A stretch of 64,000 nt of DNA from Apoda limacodes (lineage: Eukaryota > Arthropoda > Insecta > Lepidoptera > Limacodidae), in assembly GCA_946406115.1 (NCBI GenBank), contig OX291562.1, positions 9,206,001 through 9,270,000 on the forward strand, given 5' to 3'. Every line of letters begins with the position of its first letter. Within the stretch, counting starts at the first letter, position 1. The position numbers and the translations under genes are program-made. Under the pieces are notes generated by a model that had not been told where the DNA came from, made no database searches, and saw nothing but the letters and a program-made list of their open reading frames with translations. Positions 22,581 through 33,138 of this stretch are shown in pieces.

Positions 22581-23075
22581 AAAAAAGTTGAGAATTTATT
22601 AATTCATTTACAAATTATGAGCATGTTTAACATTAATGATACTCATTAATAACTAAATAATAATCATTTTGTAAAAGACATTTATCTATTTATGCTTTTT
22701 ATTATATTATGCTTACCTACCTAAAAATATTTTGATTGATTTTTTTATTGATACTATTATATATAATTTTGAAATGAAATAATGCAATTCCTATGTAGTG
22801 AAATATGCAAGAAATAAAGGTTTTCATTAAATGCAATGGATTCACGCCTTGATACATGAAATTTCCTATTTGAATCTGATGAAACCAAAAACGACGAACT
22901 GTTAAATATTTTTTAATTAAGATTTAAAGTAAATTAAGGACAACTTAATAGAATATAGCAAAATTCTTTTTAATAAAAAAGAATGACGGCTTTTTATGTT
23001 AAACCCAGAATTAAATTTTATAAAATAAAACTCATTTACCTATATTGTTAAAAAAGAGCTAAAAATTTAGAAACA
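22581..23075. other. No feature seen
   Basis: AT-rich sequence with no supported gene. Confidence 0.4.
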
Positions 23076-23079
23076 AGGC

Positions 23080-23410
23080 ATTTTCTAGTTTTGAACCTTT
23101 GACCGACATCAAAGGCGAACTGGCTTTCCCATCAGACCCTAAATATCATCTAAGACCAGAGTACTTGTCATGATAAATAGAACCAGCCCAAATTCAATGG
23201 GGTTACATCGTATCATTGCCGAGTTCCTGTGGACACCTTCTGGCTCTATCATCAGACCAGCGCTAGAAAATCATTACATTGCATTGTCATCCAATTTACA
23301 TGTGTAGAGTAAATTCAATCGAACACCGGGAAGTCGGTCAAATTTAACTTGCAAGATTAGATTACACACCTTCAGATAGAAACTGGGACAGGTGAAACTA
23401 AATAAAAACT
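23080..23410 (+). repeat. Interspersed repeat relic (GAACACCGGGAAGTCGGTCA type)
   Basis: ATCATCAGACCAGCGCTAGA, GCATTGTCATCCAATTTACA, GAACACCGGGAAGTCGGTCA and AAATTTAACTTGCAAGATTA follow a noncoding repeat I recognise from Lepidoptera, ending near GACAGGTGAAACTAAATAAA. The minus-strand ORF across its end is incidental. Confidence 0.6.
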
Positions 23411-24075
23411 TGTTAAGAGGAGCGATACCCATCTTCAAACTAAATGTGTTTTTTGTACAAAGTTTGTAAATTGTTAAAAATTTTGTATAATATTTTGCTG
23501 AAAGAATAAATAAATGTTTTATAATATGTGAATTAGAAGTGTTAAAAAGTTTTATGTAAAAATGCGGGTTTGCCAGTTTTTTTGTTTGTAATTCTTTTAT
23601 TCCACAAAAAGAGACAAAATTTTTCAACTCAAACAACGGTTGTGGATTCATACAAAGTTTATCAGTTGTCAAACTTGCTTAACTATGTTACTTTTGCTAA
23701 ATCAGCAAATATGGTTTTGTATTGTAATTGCATGTTAAGGCGCAGTGACTACCTACCTAGCGCCGTCAAAAGATATTCTTTATTTCCACTTTTTACAAAA
23801 CACATTTCAAAAATGTTACAAACCAATTATTTAGAACTAGTTATAAGTTATTTTGTAACATTCGTCTTTTGTAAATACCCAGTGAATAATGAAAATAAAA
23901 AGTAAATAATAGGTTGTAAATACTTTGAAACTAGAACCAAACTAAACAATTATTTAAACAATTAAACAATTATTATAACTTGGTTTTTAAATATCTACTT
24001 AAGTTTATATGTTTGCGTTTGGCATGCGCCATATTCATGTTAAAAGGAAGTAAAAGCGGTGCAGTGGTGGTCACC
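23411..24075. other. No feature seen
   Basis: AT-rich sequence. ORFs of about 110-130 codons on both strands lack motifs and overlap each other, so I do not call them genes. Confidence 0.4.
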
Positions 24076-24157
24076 ATTTTCGCACTACCCTCGTTCTTCC
24101 ACGATGACTATGCAACGGGACGCAGTCGTCGTAAAATAACGAGGGTAGTGCGAAAAT
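24076..24157. repeat. Hairpin with perfect 20-bp outer stem
   Basis: ATTTTCGCACTACCCTCGTT at 24076-24095 is exactly complementary to AACGAGGGTAGTGCGAAAAT at 24138-24157. Inside, ACGATGACT and AGTCGTCGT pair with one mismatch, after a 5x5 internal loop. The whole 82-nt unit resembles a pre-miRNA-like or MITE-like foldback. Confidence 0.85.
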
Positions 24158-24595
24158 ACTGTCCGAAACATAAAACCTATAAACATTTTGATAACAACCG
24201 CGAAAGTTTGAAAAGTTATATCTTCATTTATATTCATTAATTACGTTCAAGGTTATCGATTATTAGTATGCCAGGGAGCTAACTCATAAAACACTGGGGA
24301 TGAGACGACGTTCTAGTACAGATAGCCTACATGTTGTTATTTGATTAATTTATGTTGAACGCATATGAAGATCCCCAGTGGGGGCTGTTTTGAATTAATT
24401 GTTGGTGCTCCTTAACGACTGCTAATTGAATTTTGATTTTAATTACTGTATCTAGATACCTAATAACTAGACGATTGCAGAGAAATGAGTCGACATCTAT
24501 TTTTACCCATTATTATTAATTGAAAGTAGGTACCTATATACTTCGTTAAATTACATCCAAAATGACATATTACTGTCTTCCAAGTTCCATGTTAA
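24158..24595. other. No feature seen
   Basis: AT-rich sequence with a short GC-richer patch near 24280-24400. No supported gene. Confidence 0.4.
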
Positions 24596-24745
24596 TTTTT
24601 TTTTTTTAATACCACTAAGGTGGCAAACAAGCACACGGTCGGCCTGATGGTAAGCGGTCCACGTGGCCTATGGACGCTTGTAACACCAGGGGCATCACTC
24701 GCGGGTAGCCGACCCTTAAAAAATCTAATAATTTCTTTCTTGAAG
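24596..24745 (-). mobile_element. LINE L 3' end
   Basis: A T-run and then ATACCACTAAGGTGGCAAAC followed by CCTGATGGTAAGCGGTCCAC is the reverse complement of a LINE 3' untranslated region ending CCACCTTAGTGGTAT plus poly(A). Larger copies lie at 58390-58805 and 61094-61385. Only the last ~150 bases remain here. The small ORFs are incidental. Confidence 0.8.
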
Positions 24746-25059
24746 AACCCCGATTATTGTCACCGAAGTTTCTTTTATTCGATACCCCACTCAAGCTTAT
24801 AGTTTTCATCTTTTTTGCATCCAATACCTCCGTAACCGGTCCCGCACATATTCGAACTCAAAAATTCTATCAGCATCATTTCGTGAATCAAAAACTAACA
24901 TATAAAGTTTCAAAGATACAAACACTTCAGCATTTCACCACTTAGACCTCACTCACTTCGCTCGGTTGGTCAAATAAAAGGACCCGATTCTTGCAATATA
25001 AAACTTTCAAAGAAATCACTGTTGTGTTGTGTATCTCCCAGTAAAAGTTAACAACGCTC
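24746..25059. other. No feature seen
   Basis: No supported gene. A patch reading TCACTCACTTCGCTCGGTTG near 24951-24970 is GC-richer and unexplained. Confidence 0.35.
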
Positions 25060-25170
25060 CTTAAGGTATCGTGTCGCTCTGACTTACGTTTAACATTTTA
25101 ATCTCCGTTGTGGTGCTTCAATTCTAATTAAATTCTTAACTTAAGTTATAAGGCTTATTAACTTGTAAAA
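25060..25170 (+). repeat. Dispersed repeat F, copy 4
   Basis: GTATCGTGTCGCTCTGACTT followed by TTTAACATTTTAATCTCCGT and AGGCTTATTAACTTGTAAA matches copy 3 at 15255 most closely. Confidence 0.65.
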
Positions 25171-25599
25171 GCAAATTCTTAAAATAAATTGATATATTTA
25201 ATAAAAGTTGTCAAAACGACCGCAAACATAGACTTAAGTCTATTTATTAGTCTGTAGTCTTAACTTTGGAATTTCACTAGTAAATACCTTTGTAACAAAG
25301 GAACGATCTGAAAAAACCAGACAAGGGTTAATTAATTAAATTCCGTAACTATAGTGCTTATCGAAATAAATTTGTGTTTTACTTTCAATTTTATTAATCG
25401 ACAAACTGAGAGCAGTCAGATTTTATAAAAAAAATACTATGAATATATTGGTCTTGTTGAAACTCCGTACAGATAATAAACAAATATATGTTATAAAAAA
25501 AAAAAATTTTAGGTAATGATGAATTGTTTGAAGTGAATAACGCAGAATAGTCTAAAAATCACATACAATTTTAGTAAACACACATAATAGAAACAAAAA
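25171..25599. other. No feature seen
   Basis: AT-rich sequence with no supported gene. Confidence 0.4.
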
Positions 25600-25990
25600 G
25601 GAAACAGCCAAGTGCGATTCGCACTCGCGCACGAAGGGTTCCGTACCGTTATCTAGAAAAAATCACGTTTTTTGTATAGGCTCCAATACAAACATTTGTT
25701 TAATTCAAATTTTATTATTTATTTTTAAAGTGAATATATAAGCAAATATTCTATTAATATTTCAAGCGTCTACCTGTTGTTGTTATCAATATCGAGCAAA
25801 AAAAATCACGTTTGTTGTATGGGAGCCCCCTAAAATATTTATTTTTATATTTTTTTTGTATTTGTTGTTATAGCTGCAACAGAAATTCATCTTTTGTGTA
25901 AATTTCAACTGTCTTACTATAACGGTTCATGAGAAAAAGTCTGGTGACGTAATAGGGTCCCAGTTTTTAACGTTTGGGTACAAAAAATTA
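25600..25990 (+). repeat. Repeat B copy, near complete
   Basis: AAACAGCCAAGTGCGATTCG and CGCACGAAGGGTTCCGTACC open it; AATCACGTTTGTTGTATGGG, GTTGTTATAGCTGCAACAGA, AATTTCAACTGTCTTACTAT and AATAGGGTCCCAGTTTTTAA follow. An extra internal segment duplicates the GAGCAAAAAAAATCACGTTT region. The terminal TACGGAACCC has decayed to GGGTACAAAAAA. Confidence 0.8.
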
Positions 25991-27083
25991 AAAAGGGGAA
26001 AGAAGGAATTGAGTTTGCAAATGATAAAGAACGAGAGCTGTTGACTGATCCATACACCTGAGATACTAAGCAATCTAGAAATACATGTTAACATGTATGG
26101 ATGCATAACTTTTATCATCGATGTACTTTTAGTGCAAACTGGCCGCTATTTTTTTTTAAATAGTCTAAAACCTGTTTATAAATAAATAGAAAATAAAGGC
26201 GAATTAATCTATCTTATGTCCGATGAGAAAAAAAACTTAGATATAAAATTTATTTTCATCACACTAAGTCGTAAACAGTGTCATAGCGTGCAGGCAAAGC
26301 TGTAAGACCCTAACTACTTCCGCAGGCTTTTTATTTGTAAATTTTACTTTTCTCAATGTGAAGTGGAGGTTCATAGAACCTACAGGCGGTAGTGACATAT
26401 GAATCTTATTCTGTGCGCACCACGCGCGATCTACGTAATTTGTCTATTCATGTATAAAAGCGCCATCTGTAGGTCAAGATGTGAACGCGCGTTGATATCT
26501 ATGTAGCGATAGCGTCGTCTATGCTTCTATTTCTGCAATTTCAATAATTGTGTTATGAAAGGTGTCTTTATTTTTTCATACTATATTTTTATTTATTTCC
26601 TCGTAAATGTGATAAAAACATTTCGTATAACACGGTCGGTAGGTACAAAAATTACAAAGTAATTTTCTCCCTATTACTGAATACACAACGTACTATTTTA
26701 CTACACAAGCCTTTTTTTATTTATCTCTAATTTGCTTGTATCGTTTTTTCTTTACAATGTATTTCGTACGAAATACTAAAAAAACTATTTTTTCTCAGGT
26801 TATATAAAGCCAATTTAATTTTGATCAGAGTATGTAAACACAGCCCCCTTGATATGTAAATGTGATAACAGAATTTGTTTATCTTTGAGCTTCTGTTAAA
26901 CATTATACTGTCTATATTTTATCTACACTTCTACTATACGAAGTATTTTTTAAGAATGTTTTATAAAAAAAATTACAAAATAGGTACGTTTTGCTTCATT
27001 TTAATGAAAATATATCTCTTTATTGCTTACTAAAATTAAGTCTTAATCAAGAATAAATTTGGATAAAGCACACAGCAAAAGGG
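25991..27083. other. No gene seen; one palindrome
   Basis: An 18-bp palindrome ATACATGTTAACATGTAT lies at about 26080. A CG-richer block at 26300-26540 (GCGCACCACGCGCGATCTAC, GCGCCATCTGTAGGTC) looks like repeat debris. No supported coding sequence. Confidence 0.4.
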
Positions 27084-27190
27084 ATAGTGGTGTAGTGGTG
27101 TCTGTATCTTCCTCGAGATCTAAAGGCAAAGGTTCGAGCCCAGCGTGTACCAGAGTCTTTTTCTTAATTTCTAAAGTAAGTAGGTACCTA
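27084..27190 (+). mobile_element. tRNA-derived SINE, head fragment
   Basis: GATAGTGGTGTAGTGGTGTC supplies an A-box region and GGTTCGAGCCC at 27131-27141 a B box. GTGTACCAGAGTCTTTTTCTTAATTTCT then matches the SINE at 7944. The LINE-derived tail is missing. Confidence 0.7.
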
Positions 27191-28126
27191 CATTGCTTGT
27201 CCACACTTTTCGTTGAAGAAATATATCTTAAGCAAATCTGCATGCATATAACAAAAAAGCAAAATTATGTTATGACATTAGCAGTCTTTAGTTATTACTT
27301 AATTTGGAAAATAAAGTTAAGGAGCATAAAAGGTTAATTACAGCATAAGTAATCATTTTTACTTTTTAAATACCTCATCATCGATTTACACCAAAATATC
27401 TGGTTCAAACATTTAAACAATAGCAAACACAAATTCTAATACCATTAACTAAAAAAGAAACTTCAAAAGAAGTTACCTACTACATAAAGCCTCTTTCAAC
27501 TTAACTTAACTAAGTACTAAAGACGACGCGACAATTCAACTTCCTTTAGACCCTTAATCACCATCCTACACTTACAATTTTACTGCAAGAAAAGTTTGTG
27601 ATTTACGTACAGAAGTTTATTAGTCAAAAAAGGATATATTTTACTTAAAACTGTGACTAAAATCACTAATTGAGATCAAAACTGTTGACAAATGCATAAA
27701 TAGAGTTTAAATTTTTCGTGAAATGTGATCGAAGAGAAATGGTATAGACTTATTTAATAGGTTGGGCATAGCGGGGCCTCTGATATGGTAGCATACACAT
27801 GCTGAAGATAGATACGAGTGGAAGTTGTACGGCGAAACAGGAGGGGATTGGATGAAGCCAAACAATCAATCTAACTGTTCATTTGGTTTTTTATTAATTT
27901 CCCTCTAAAAGTAATAAATTGCTTTACATTAAAAATGGTTGTACTTATGAATGTTTTTAATAGAACGCGGTTTGTACACATTTTTAATTGCTTGTGACAC
28001 AATCAGCTATTCGTGTTTAGATACAGGTATCTTTGAAGATGGACCGTGGACGTAACAAACAGCTCCAATGACTGATCGTCGCCGCCCAAGCTTGGTGTCT
28101 TGTGAGGCTGCGCCATTAAACATATA
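27191..28126. other. No feature seen
   Basis: AT-rich sequence up to the target-site duplication of the LTR element. No supported gene. Confidence 0.4.
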
Positions 28127-28131
28127 AAATG
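28127..28131. repeat. Target-site duplication, left (AAATG)
   Basis: The five bases before the 5' LTR equal the five after the 3' LTR at 33679-33683, as expected for a single integration event. Confidence 0.88.
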
Positions 28132-28673
28132 TGTTCGCTAAAATTCGCCCCTCGAATTTGCTCGCATATATTTTCTTATTTTCCTTTATTTTACCTATAT
28201 TATAAATAAATATATTCCCTACACCCGACTACCGACCGTACATAATATATATATAACTGACATAATTCTACGGGACCCAATGTACAAGACTACGTGACCA
28301 TACCGACACCGACACCTACGATGGAAAGGTACCCAAGGCCGCCAGCGCCTTGCAAGCCGCCCGCTGCATCGACAGACAGTTGTACCAAGCTAGCCGTCAC
28401 GAACGCACCGCGCGCACTGAAGCGCCCCCCGCCCCGCTTGCCGAAGACGCACCGCGACACCGCGTGTGTTATTATAATACAGACCATATAAAATTATAGA
28501 AGATTAAATACCGATACCGCAATCCGCTGTTTTTATTGAATCTGTGTGTGTTAGCTCCATCATCAAGACCTATCTCCGAAACAGAACCGACACAGCCAAC
28601 CGCCATCCGCTACAGCAACCGCTGCACCTCTCTCTCCGCATTTGAATTGAACTGACGCCCGATTCCGCGCACA
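28132..28673 (+). repeat. 5' LTR of BEL-type element
   Basis: A 542-bp direct repeat with TG..CA ends. It holds an AT-rich TATA-like run (28243-28256) and an AATAAA hexamer near 28205. Both are candidate promoter and polyadenylation elements by sequence only. Overlapping ORFs inside are incidental and recur in the 3' LTR. Confidence 0.95.
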
Positions 28674-28677
28674 TTTT

Positions 28678-28695
28678 TGGAGGTCCCACCGAGAT
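28678..28695 (+). promoter_or_regulatory. Primer-binding site, tRNA-Gln type
   Basis: TGGAGGTCCCACCGAGAT starts four bases after the LTR. Its reverse complement is ATCTCGGTGGGACCT plus CCA. This agrees with the 3' end of animal tRNA-Gln (TTCAAATCTCGGTGGGACCT as I recall it), giving an 18-base match. It would prime minus-strand DNA synthesis. Confidence 0.85.
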
Positions 28696-28794
28696 CGTGG
28701 GATCGTCCTGGAAAGAAAGCCAAGAGGGCCACCAGCACTGGACCATCCGCATCCGCTCCCGCAACCGCTATCCGACTACGTCCGCATCAGCAGC

Positions 28795-29085
28795 ACCCGC
28801 TCCCTAAAGGCCACGCCGTTGCCGCCAAGACCCCGCGGCCCGCCAAACTACGCCGCCGCCGAGACCACGCGGCCCCGCCAAACCACGCCGCTGCCGCCGA
28901 ACCCACGTGGTCCCACTAAACCACGCCATTGCCGCCGAAACCACGCGGCCCCCGAAACCACGCGGCCCCCCAAACCGTTGCCGCCGAAACCACGCGGCCC
29001 TCAAAACTACGCCGCCGTTGCCGCCGAAACCACGTGGTCCCGCCAAACCACGTTGCCGCCGATAAAACCACGAGGCGTCCCGCTA
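28795..29085 (+). repeat. GC-rich tandem repeats in the element's leader
   Basis: Variants of GCCGCCGAAACCACGCGGCC followed by CGCCAAACCACG recur seven or eight times with irregular spacing around 30-35 bp. The block lies between the primer-binding site and gag and is far GC-richer than the flanks. Long Arg/Pro or Gly/Trp-rich ORFs on both strands here come from the repeats and are not called as genes. Confidence 0.85.
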
Positions 29086-29344
29086 AGGTCACGCCGACAC
29101 CGCACGTCGCTTTCAAGCGCGACAGCCGCTGAGCCGCTGAGTCGCTGAACGCTGTGAGGCATAGCGACAGAAACCCGACCGCTGATTACGCTGAATCGAC
29201 TAACTGGACGCTACGACCGTAACGGTAACAGTGACGTACTTACCTACCCCCCGTTTTATTTTATTCCGCTCAATTAACTTTTATCCGAGTTATCTATATT
29301 TATGCATTCAAATTCTTTGTTTGTCCATAATTTGACTTTTTGAA

Positions 29345-30490
29345 ATGTTGAAGTGCGTAGCCACGTTTAACATAAGGCACGATCTTCTAAGTGAAGTCCG
29401 TGACGAGATCCGAGCCGCCAAAACCGCAACCGCGATAGCCTTTGCGGAAAGGATTTTCTGTAGGCATTTTACCAAATTAGAGGCCGCCTACACGGACCTG
29501 ATTTGTAATCTCGGGGATACCGACCTCGGGTTCTACCGTACCCAGTTTTCAAACATGCATAGTTTCATGTTAGATATGGAGATAAGGAATGCGATGCATT
29601 CAAATGAAGTTGTCCTGAAACCCACCGACCAAATTACGGTTTCCGTCGAACCTGTCCGTCCTACCGACCCATCTCCGCTATCGCCGACCGAGACTCCTCC
29701 TCCGCGAGACCACGAGCATATCGCGCATATAGCACCACCGTTGTCCAACGATAAACCGAAGACAACCGATCCCGTCAGTCTTACTGAACCCGTATCCGAT
29801 CGTCCGTCTGTCACGCGATCCGCCCGTCAGTCCGATCGTCCGTCCGTCACGCCGATCCGTCACCCGTCAGATTTGTACCGCCCGTCAGCAGCACGAATGC
29901 AACCAAGACACGGTTGCAACTTTTGCAACTCAACGTTGCACACATTACGTGGGTGCAACCAGTACTCCGATTTAAATCCCGCTCGACACCCCGATCTAGT
30001 CCGACAAGCCGCACCGAGCTGTACTTACACAGCATACCGAACGGTTCCGCCCTCAGCACGCTCGCAACACACGAGCTGTTGCAACCATTGCAACTTCGTG
30101 TTGCATATGCCCCCCGGCTCCGATCAATTAGCTATGAGTACCACGCAACTCCGCGAATGGGCTCCGATAGCCGAAATTTATAGATGGTGTTCCTCAAAAC
30201 ACCCTATCCGCCAAACTCAGCGCAGTAATTTTGTATCGCAGTACCCGTCTGCGTGGAGGTCCCATGACAAAGGTAGGTCCGATCCGCGAGCTAGCGTACA
30301 CCACATACATCACCGCGTACATCACCTCGTACGTCACCGCGTACGTCACCATGTGAAGGACGTGTCACATTCGCGCCTCAGCCCATCTACCGTGAGAGGG
30401 AGAGGACCCGTCACCGCAGACGGAACAAAAAACACAAAGTTAATAAATATTACCGCGAACGTACAATTTACAATTTATTCACAACGTTAA
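29345..30490 (+). CDS. gag: Gag-like protein of the BEL-type element (381 aa)
   Basis: An uninterrupted frame from the first ATG after the leader. Residues 1-90 are mixed polar and helical, possibly the capsid-like part. Residues 95-185 are Pro/Ser/Thr-rich with repeated SDRPSVT. A zinc knuckle C191-x2-C194-x4-H199-x4-C204 follows (CNFCNSTLHTLRGC). A second copy, C246-x2-C249-x4-H254, has Ser259 where the last Cys should be. Residues 319-337 are a His/Arg-rich run (VHHIHHRVHHLVRHRVRHHV) from a 15-bp DNA repeat. Gag would form the particle and bind element RNA through the knuckles. The protein may be truncated or fused at its C-terminus, where the pol remnant begins in another frame. Confidence 0.8.
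   Translation: MLKCVATFNIRHDLLSEVRDEIRAAKTATAIAFAERIFCRHFTKLEAAYTDLICNLGDTDLGFYRTQFSNMHSFMLDMEIRNAMHSNEVVLKPTDQITVSVEPVRPTDPSPLSPTETPPPRDHEHIAHIAPPLSNDKPKTTDPVSLTEPVSDRPSVTRSARQSDRPSVTPIRHPSDLYRPSAARMQPRHGCNFCNSTLHTLRGCNQYSDLNPARHPDLVRQAAPSCTYTAYRTVPPSARSQHTSCCNHCNFVLHMPPGSDQLAMSTTQLREWAPIAEIYRWCSSKHPIRQTQRSNFVSQYPSAWRSHDKGRSDPRASVHHIHHRVHHLVRHRVRHHVKDVSHSRLSPSTVRGRGPVTADGTKNTKLINITANVQFTIYSQR
30296..30352 (+). repeat. In-frame 15-bp tandem repeat in gag
   Basis: CATCACCGCGTACAT-like units (CATCACCTCGTACGT, CACCGCGTACGTCAC) recur about four times and encode the His/Arg-rich run near the Gag C-terminus. Confidence 0.85.
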
Positions 30491-31332
30491 ATCAAAACAT
30501 GAACACCGTGTTCGTTTAAAATACCTAACCGTGGATAAAACACGCGCTGCTAAACATTTTTTTCTTAAATTTCTACAATCTACCACCTTTGTTTCCGAGA
30601 TACCACTTATACAAAAGGGTAAAGTCCGCACATCGTTATAAAAACTCGATTTATTTATCGATACCGATAACATTATCCGCGTAGGTGGTCGCCTCAAACA
30701 ATCACTAGTGTCTTATGATACCCGACACCCGATGCTTTTACCTAAGGAGCACCGGTTTACATACGTTCTCATCGAACACTATCACAGACAACACTGTCAT
30801 GCCGCACCTAATGCTTTAATTGCTGTCCTAAGACAGGAATTTTGGATCATTTCTATACGACGTCAAGTGTCTAGAGTATTGCATCGTTGTGTTACATGCC
30901 ACCGCTTTAGTGCTATTTCACAGCCACCGCTAATGAGCGATTTGCCCATTGATCGCGTGCAAGTATCACGTGTCTTTGCTGGTACCGCGACCGACTTTGC
31001 AGGTCCCTACCTTGTAAAGTCAAGCTTACGCCGCTCCGCTTACTCCGCTCCGCTCGCTCCGTAACGGCATATTTATGTGTTTTTTGTTTGTCTTGCCACT
31101 AAGGCAGTGCATTTGGAGGCCGTCGCAAGCCTTTCCGTAGACGCTTTTATTGCCGCTTTCACCCGTTGTGTAAGTCGCCGTGGACTACCCGCTTTAATGC
31201 GTTCCGATCGAGGAACTAAATAACGCTAATAAATATTTAACCGAAGTTAATCAGTTCTTACTGGACAATGAAGCCGTGCTTTATGACGAGTTCCGTAAAC
31301 GTAACGTCCAGTGGAAGTTTAATCCGCCTGAG
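30482..31332 (+). pseudogene. BEL-type pol remnant: integrase fragment
   Basis: The frame through 30540 reads AKHFFLKFLQSTTF, then DTDNIIRVGGRLKQ, RHPMLLPKEHRFTYVLIEHY and LHRCVTCHRF. This is the linker and the HHCC zinc-binding domain of BEL/Pao integrases. ATDFAGPYLVKSSLRR holds the first catalytic Asp, and after a frame change CLATKAVHLEAVASL leads to MRSDRGTK with the second. Similarity ends at VQWKFNPP, before the GGLWE catalytic Glu. Stops lie at 30639, 31062 and 31221. A CTCCGCT-rich insertion sits at 31036-31064. The integrase cannot be functional. The join to gag probably marks a large internal deletion of protease, reverse transcriptase and RNase H. Confidence 0.88.
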
Positions 31333-33138
31333 CCGATACGAAAACCTCTGCTTGTCCCGTTATCAAAGCCCTCAGCAAATAACTCAAGCCTGCTGGCACC
31401 GATGGCTAATCCCGAAAAACAACCGCTTCACCCCGCGCCGCTCAATCACCGCTCCATTTACATTTTTTGTTTTATTTAATTTAGGTATAAGTCACAATTT
31501 AGTTTTGATTAAGTTTTTGATTTTCATTATCTTTTATCAAGTTATGTAGTTGTAAGCCGCGTTTTTTAACCGCTCGCATGCATTGCTCATGTCTCTCCGT
31601 CTTTACAGAAAATATTTAAAATCTTTATTATTTTTTACTGTCTAATAAGTTTTTATTATTTTTTTGTTTAATATTTGATGCATATAAACATCAAACTATC
31701 TAGTTATACTTCGCGTTCTCAACCGCCTGCATAAACCGTTAATTAACATGTGAAACCCCCGACTTTGCCGCTTAAATATAAAATCTTATTTAATTAAATT
31801 AAAACCTTCCGATTAAGTTTAAATTTTATTTTTTGATTTGATTTATGACATCAATCAACCGTACCGATTAGTACTTAAATCAGTAAACAAAATTGTGAAC
31901 TAAATTACATACATATTACTTTACCGACATAAAAACAAACACCCGTCTAACTAACAACTATATGTAGTTATACCGTAACCGTTTCTCACACATTCCAAGA
32001 TGTAGGAATGCGTTGAAGCAGACATATATTTTAGTCATATCTATTGTAGTGTACCTACTTATAACTTCGCACCGCGTAACTTATATGTTTGTTTAGGTAC
32101 ACATCACACCGAAACGGATAACTTGTTTTTAATCTCTGTCCGTATTTACAACTGTAATTTTGCGTACACCGATAAGTACCTACAATATATTACATAGATA
32201 AATACTTACTTACGCTAACTAGGTATTAGCGTGACCGCACTTACTCCGTCGATTATTTTATTTGTAAAACTAAAACTTTGTTATTAGAACCGTCCGTCCT
32301 AATGCTCCGTGTATGAAACACAAGGACCAGTTTACTTGGTTGTTTTATTTGTGTTCGAAATTAGTTTCCGAAACGTCTTGACATTAGAACGTAAAATTAA
32401 TACCTAAGTAGTTAATACCTACTTAACTAAACACTAACGTGTTATCTATGCAATCCGTCGACCGATTATATTCGACCCATACATTTTATAGTATAAGTTC
32501 GAATATTTTTTTTTTTTTTTTTTTTTCTACCTGTAAGTTACCTACTTACAAATTGCTTCCGTACGCACCGCGCGCCGTCGAAATTACCCGTAGCACACGA
32601 AGTTGCTATCCCGTGTTCAAGCTACAGAATTAGCTTAGGTTATTTTATTAAACCATTTTCTATTTTATTCATTATTCGTTACGCATAGTAGGTAATCCGC
32701 CGATAGTTCATATTTAATTTAAGCCGCCTTCGATTTCGTACTAACTATAAGTTTTATTTAAGTAAACATTGCACTTGACAATGTATGTACCAGCCGTAGG
32801 GTTCCGTAAACATATAGTGCAATTTAAAGCACATACCGCTCCTTCGATAAGAGTTTCTTATCACCGCGACCTTTGTTGAGATGCTAGCCGCCTCTTCAAC
32901 TCCATATCCGGGTTGTGCCGATGTCTGTTCTTGGAGATCAGACATGTCTTACTCTGTTTGATAAACCCTTTGTGTTTGGTTTATCAACATTTATATAAAA
33001 TTAAGGCGTCTAAACAAGGCTACCGCTTCAACATTTGTAAACAAATTTTTTGTGTGTATTTAATTGACCCTCCGAAGGATCCACTGTTTATTCCCGATCA
33101 AACCATAGTTTTGATCCCTTTCCGGCCGCCGCGAGTTA
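31333..33138 (+). other. Noncoding 3' interior of the BEL-type element
   Basis: About 1.8 kb without a credible frame. It includes a 20-odd base T run at 32507-32526 and frequent CCG-containing words, as elsewhere in the element. No envelope-like gene was seen. A purine-rich plus-strand primer is not evident immediately before the 3' LTR; the bases there are GGCCGCCGCGAGTTA. Confidence 0.6.

Noticed and set aside
23274..23672. 132-codon minus-strand ORF
   Set aside because: It overlaps a noncoding interspersed repeat and an opposite-strand ORF, is rich in Phe/Leu/Lys/Asn as expected of AT-rich DNA, and has no motif.
28290..28491. 65-codon ORFs on both strands, repeated at 33297-33498
   Set aside because: They lie within the two LTRs and are identical because the LTRs are; LTRs do not normally encode protein and nothing supports translation.
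28677..29148. Several Pro/Arg- or Gly/Trp-rich ORFs
   Set aside because: Products of the GC-rich tandem leader read in several frames on both strands.
33100..33138. Polypurine tract before the 3' LTR
   Set aside because: The bases there are pyrimidine- and CG-rich; a standard tract cannot be assigned.
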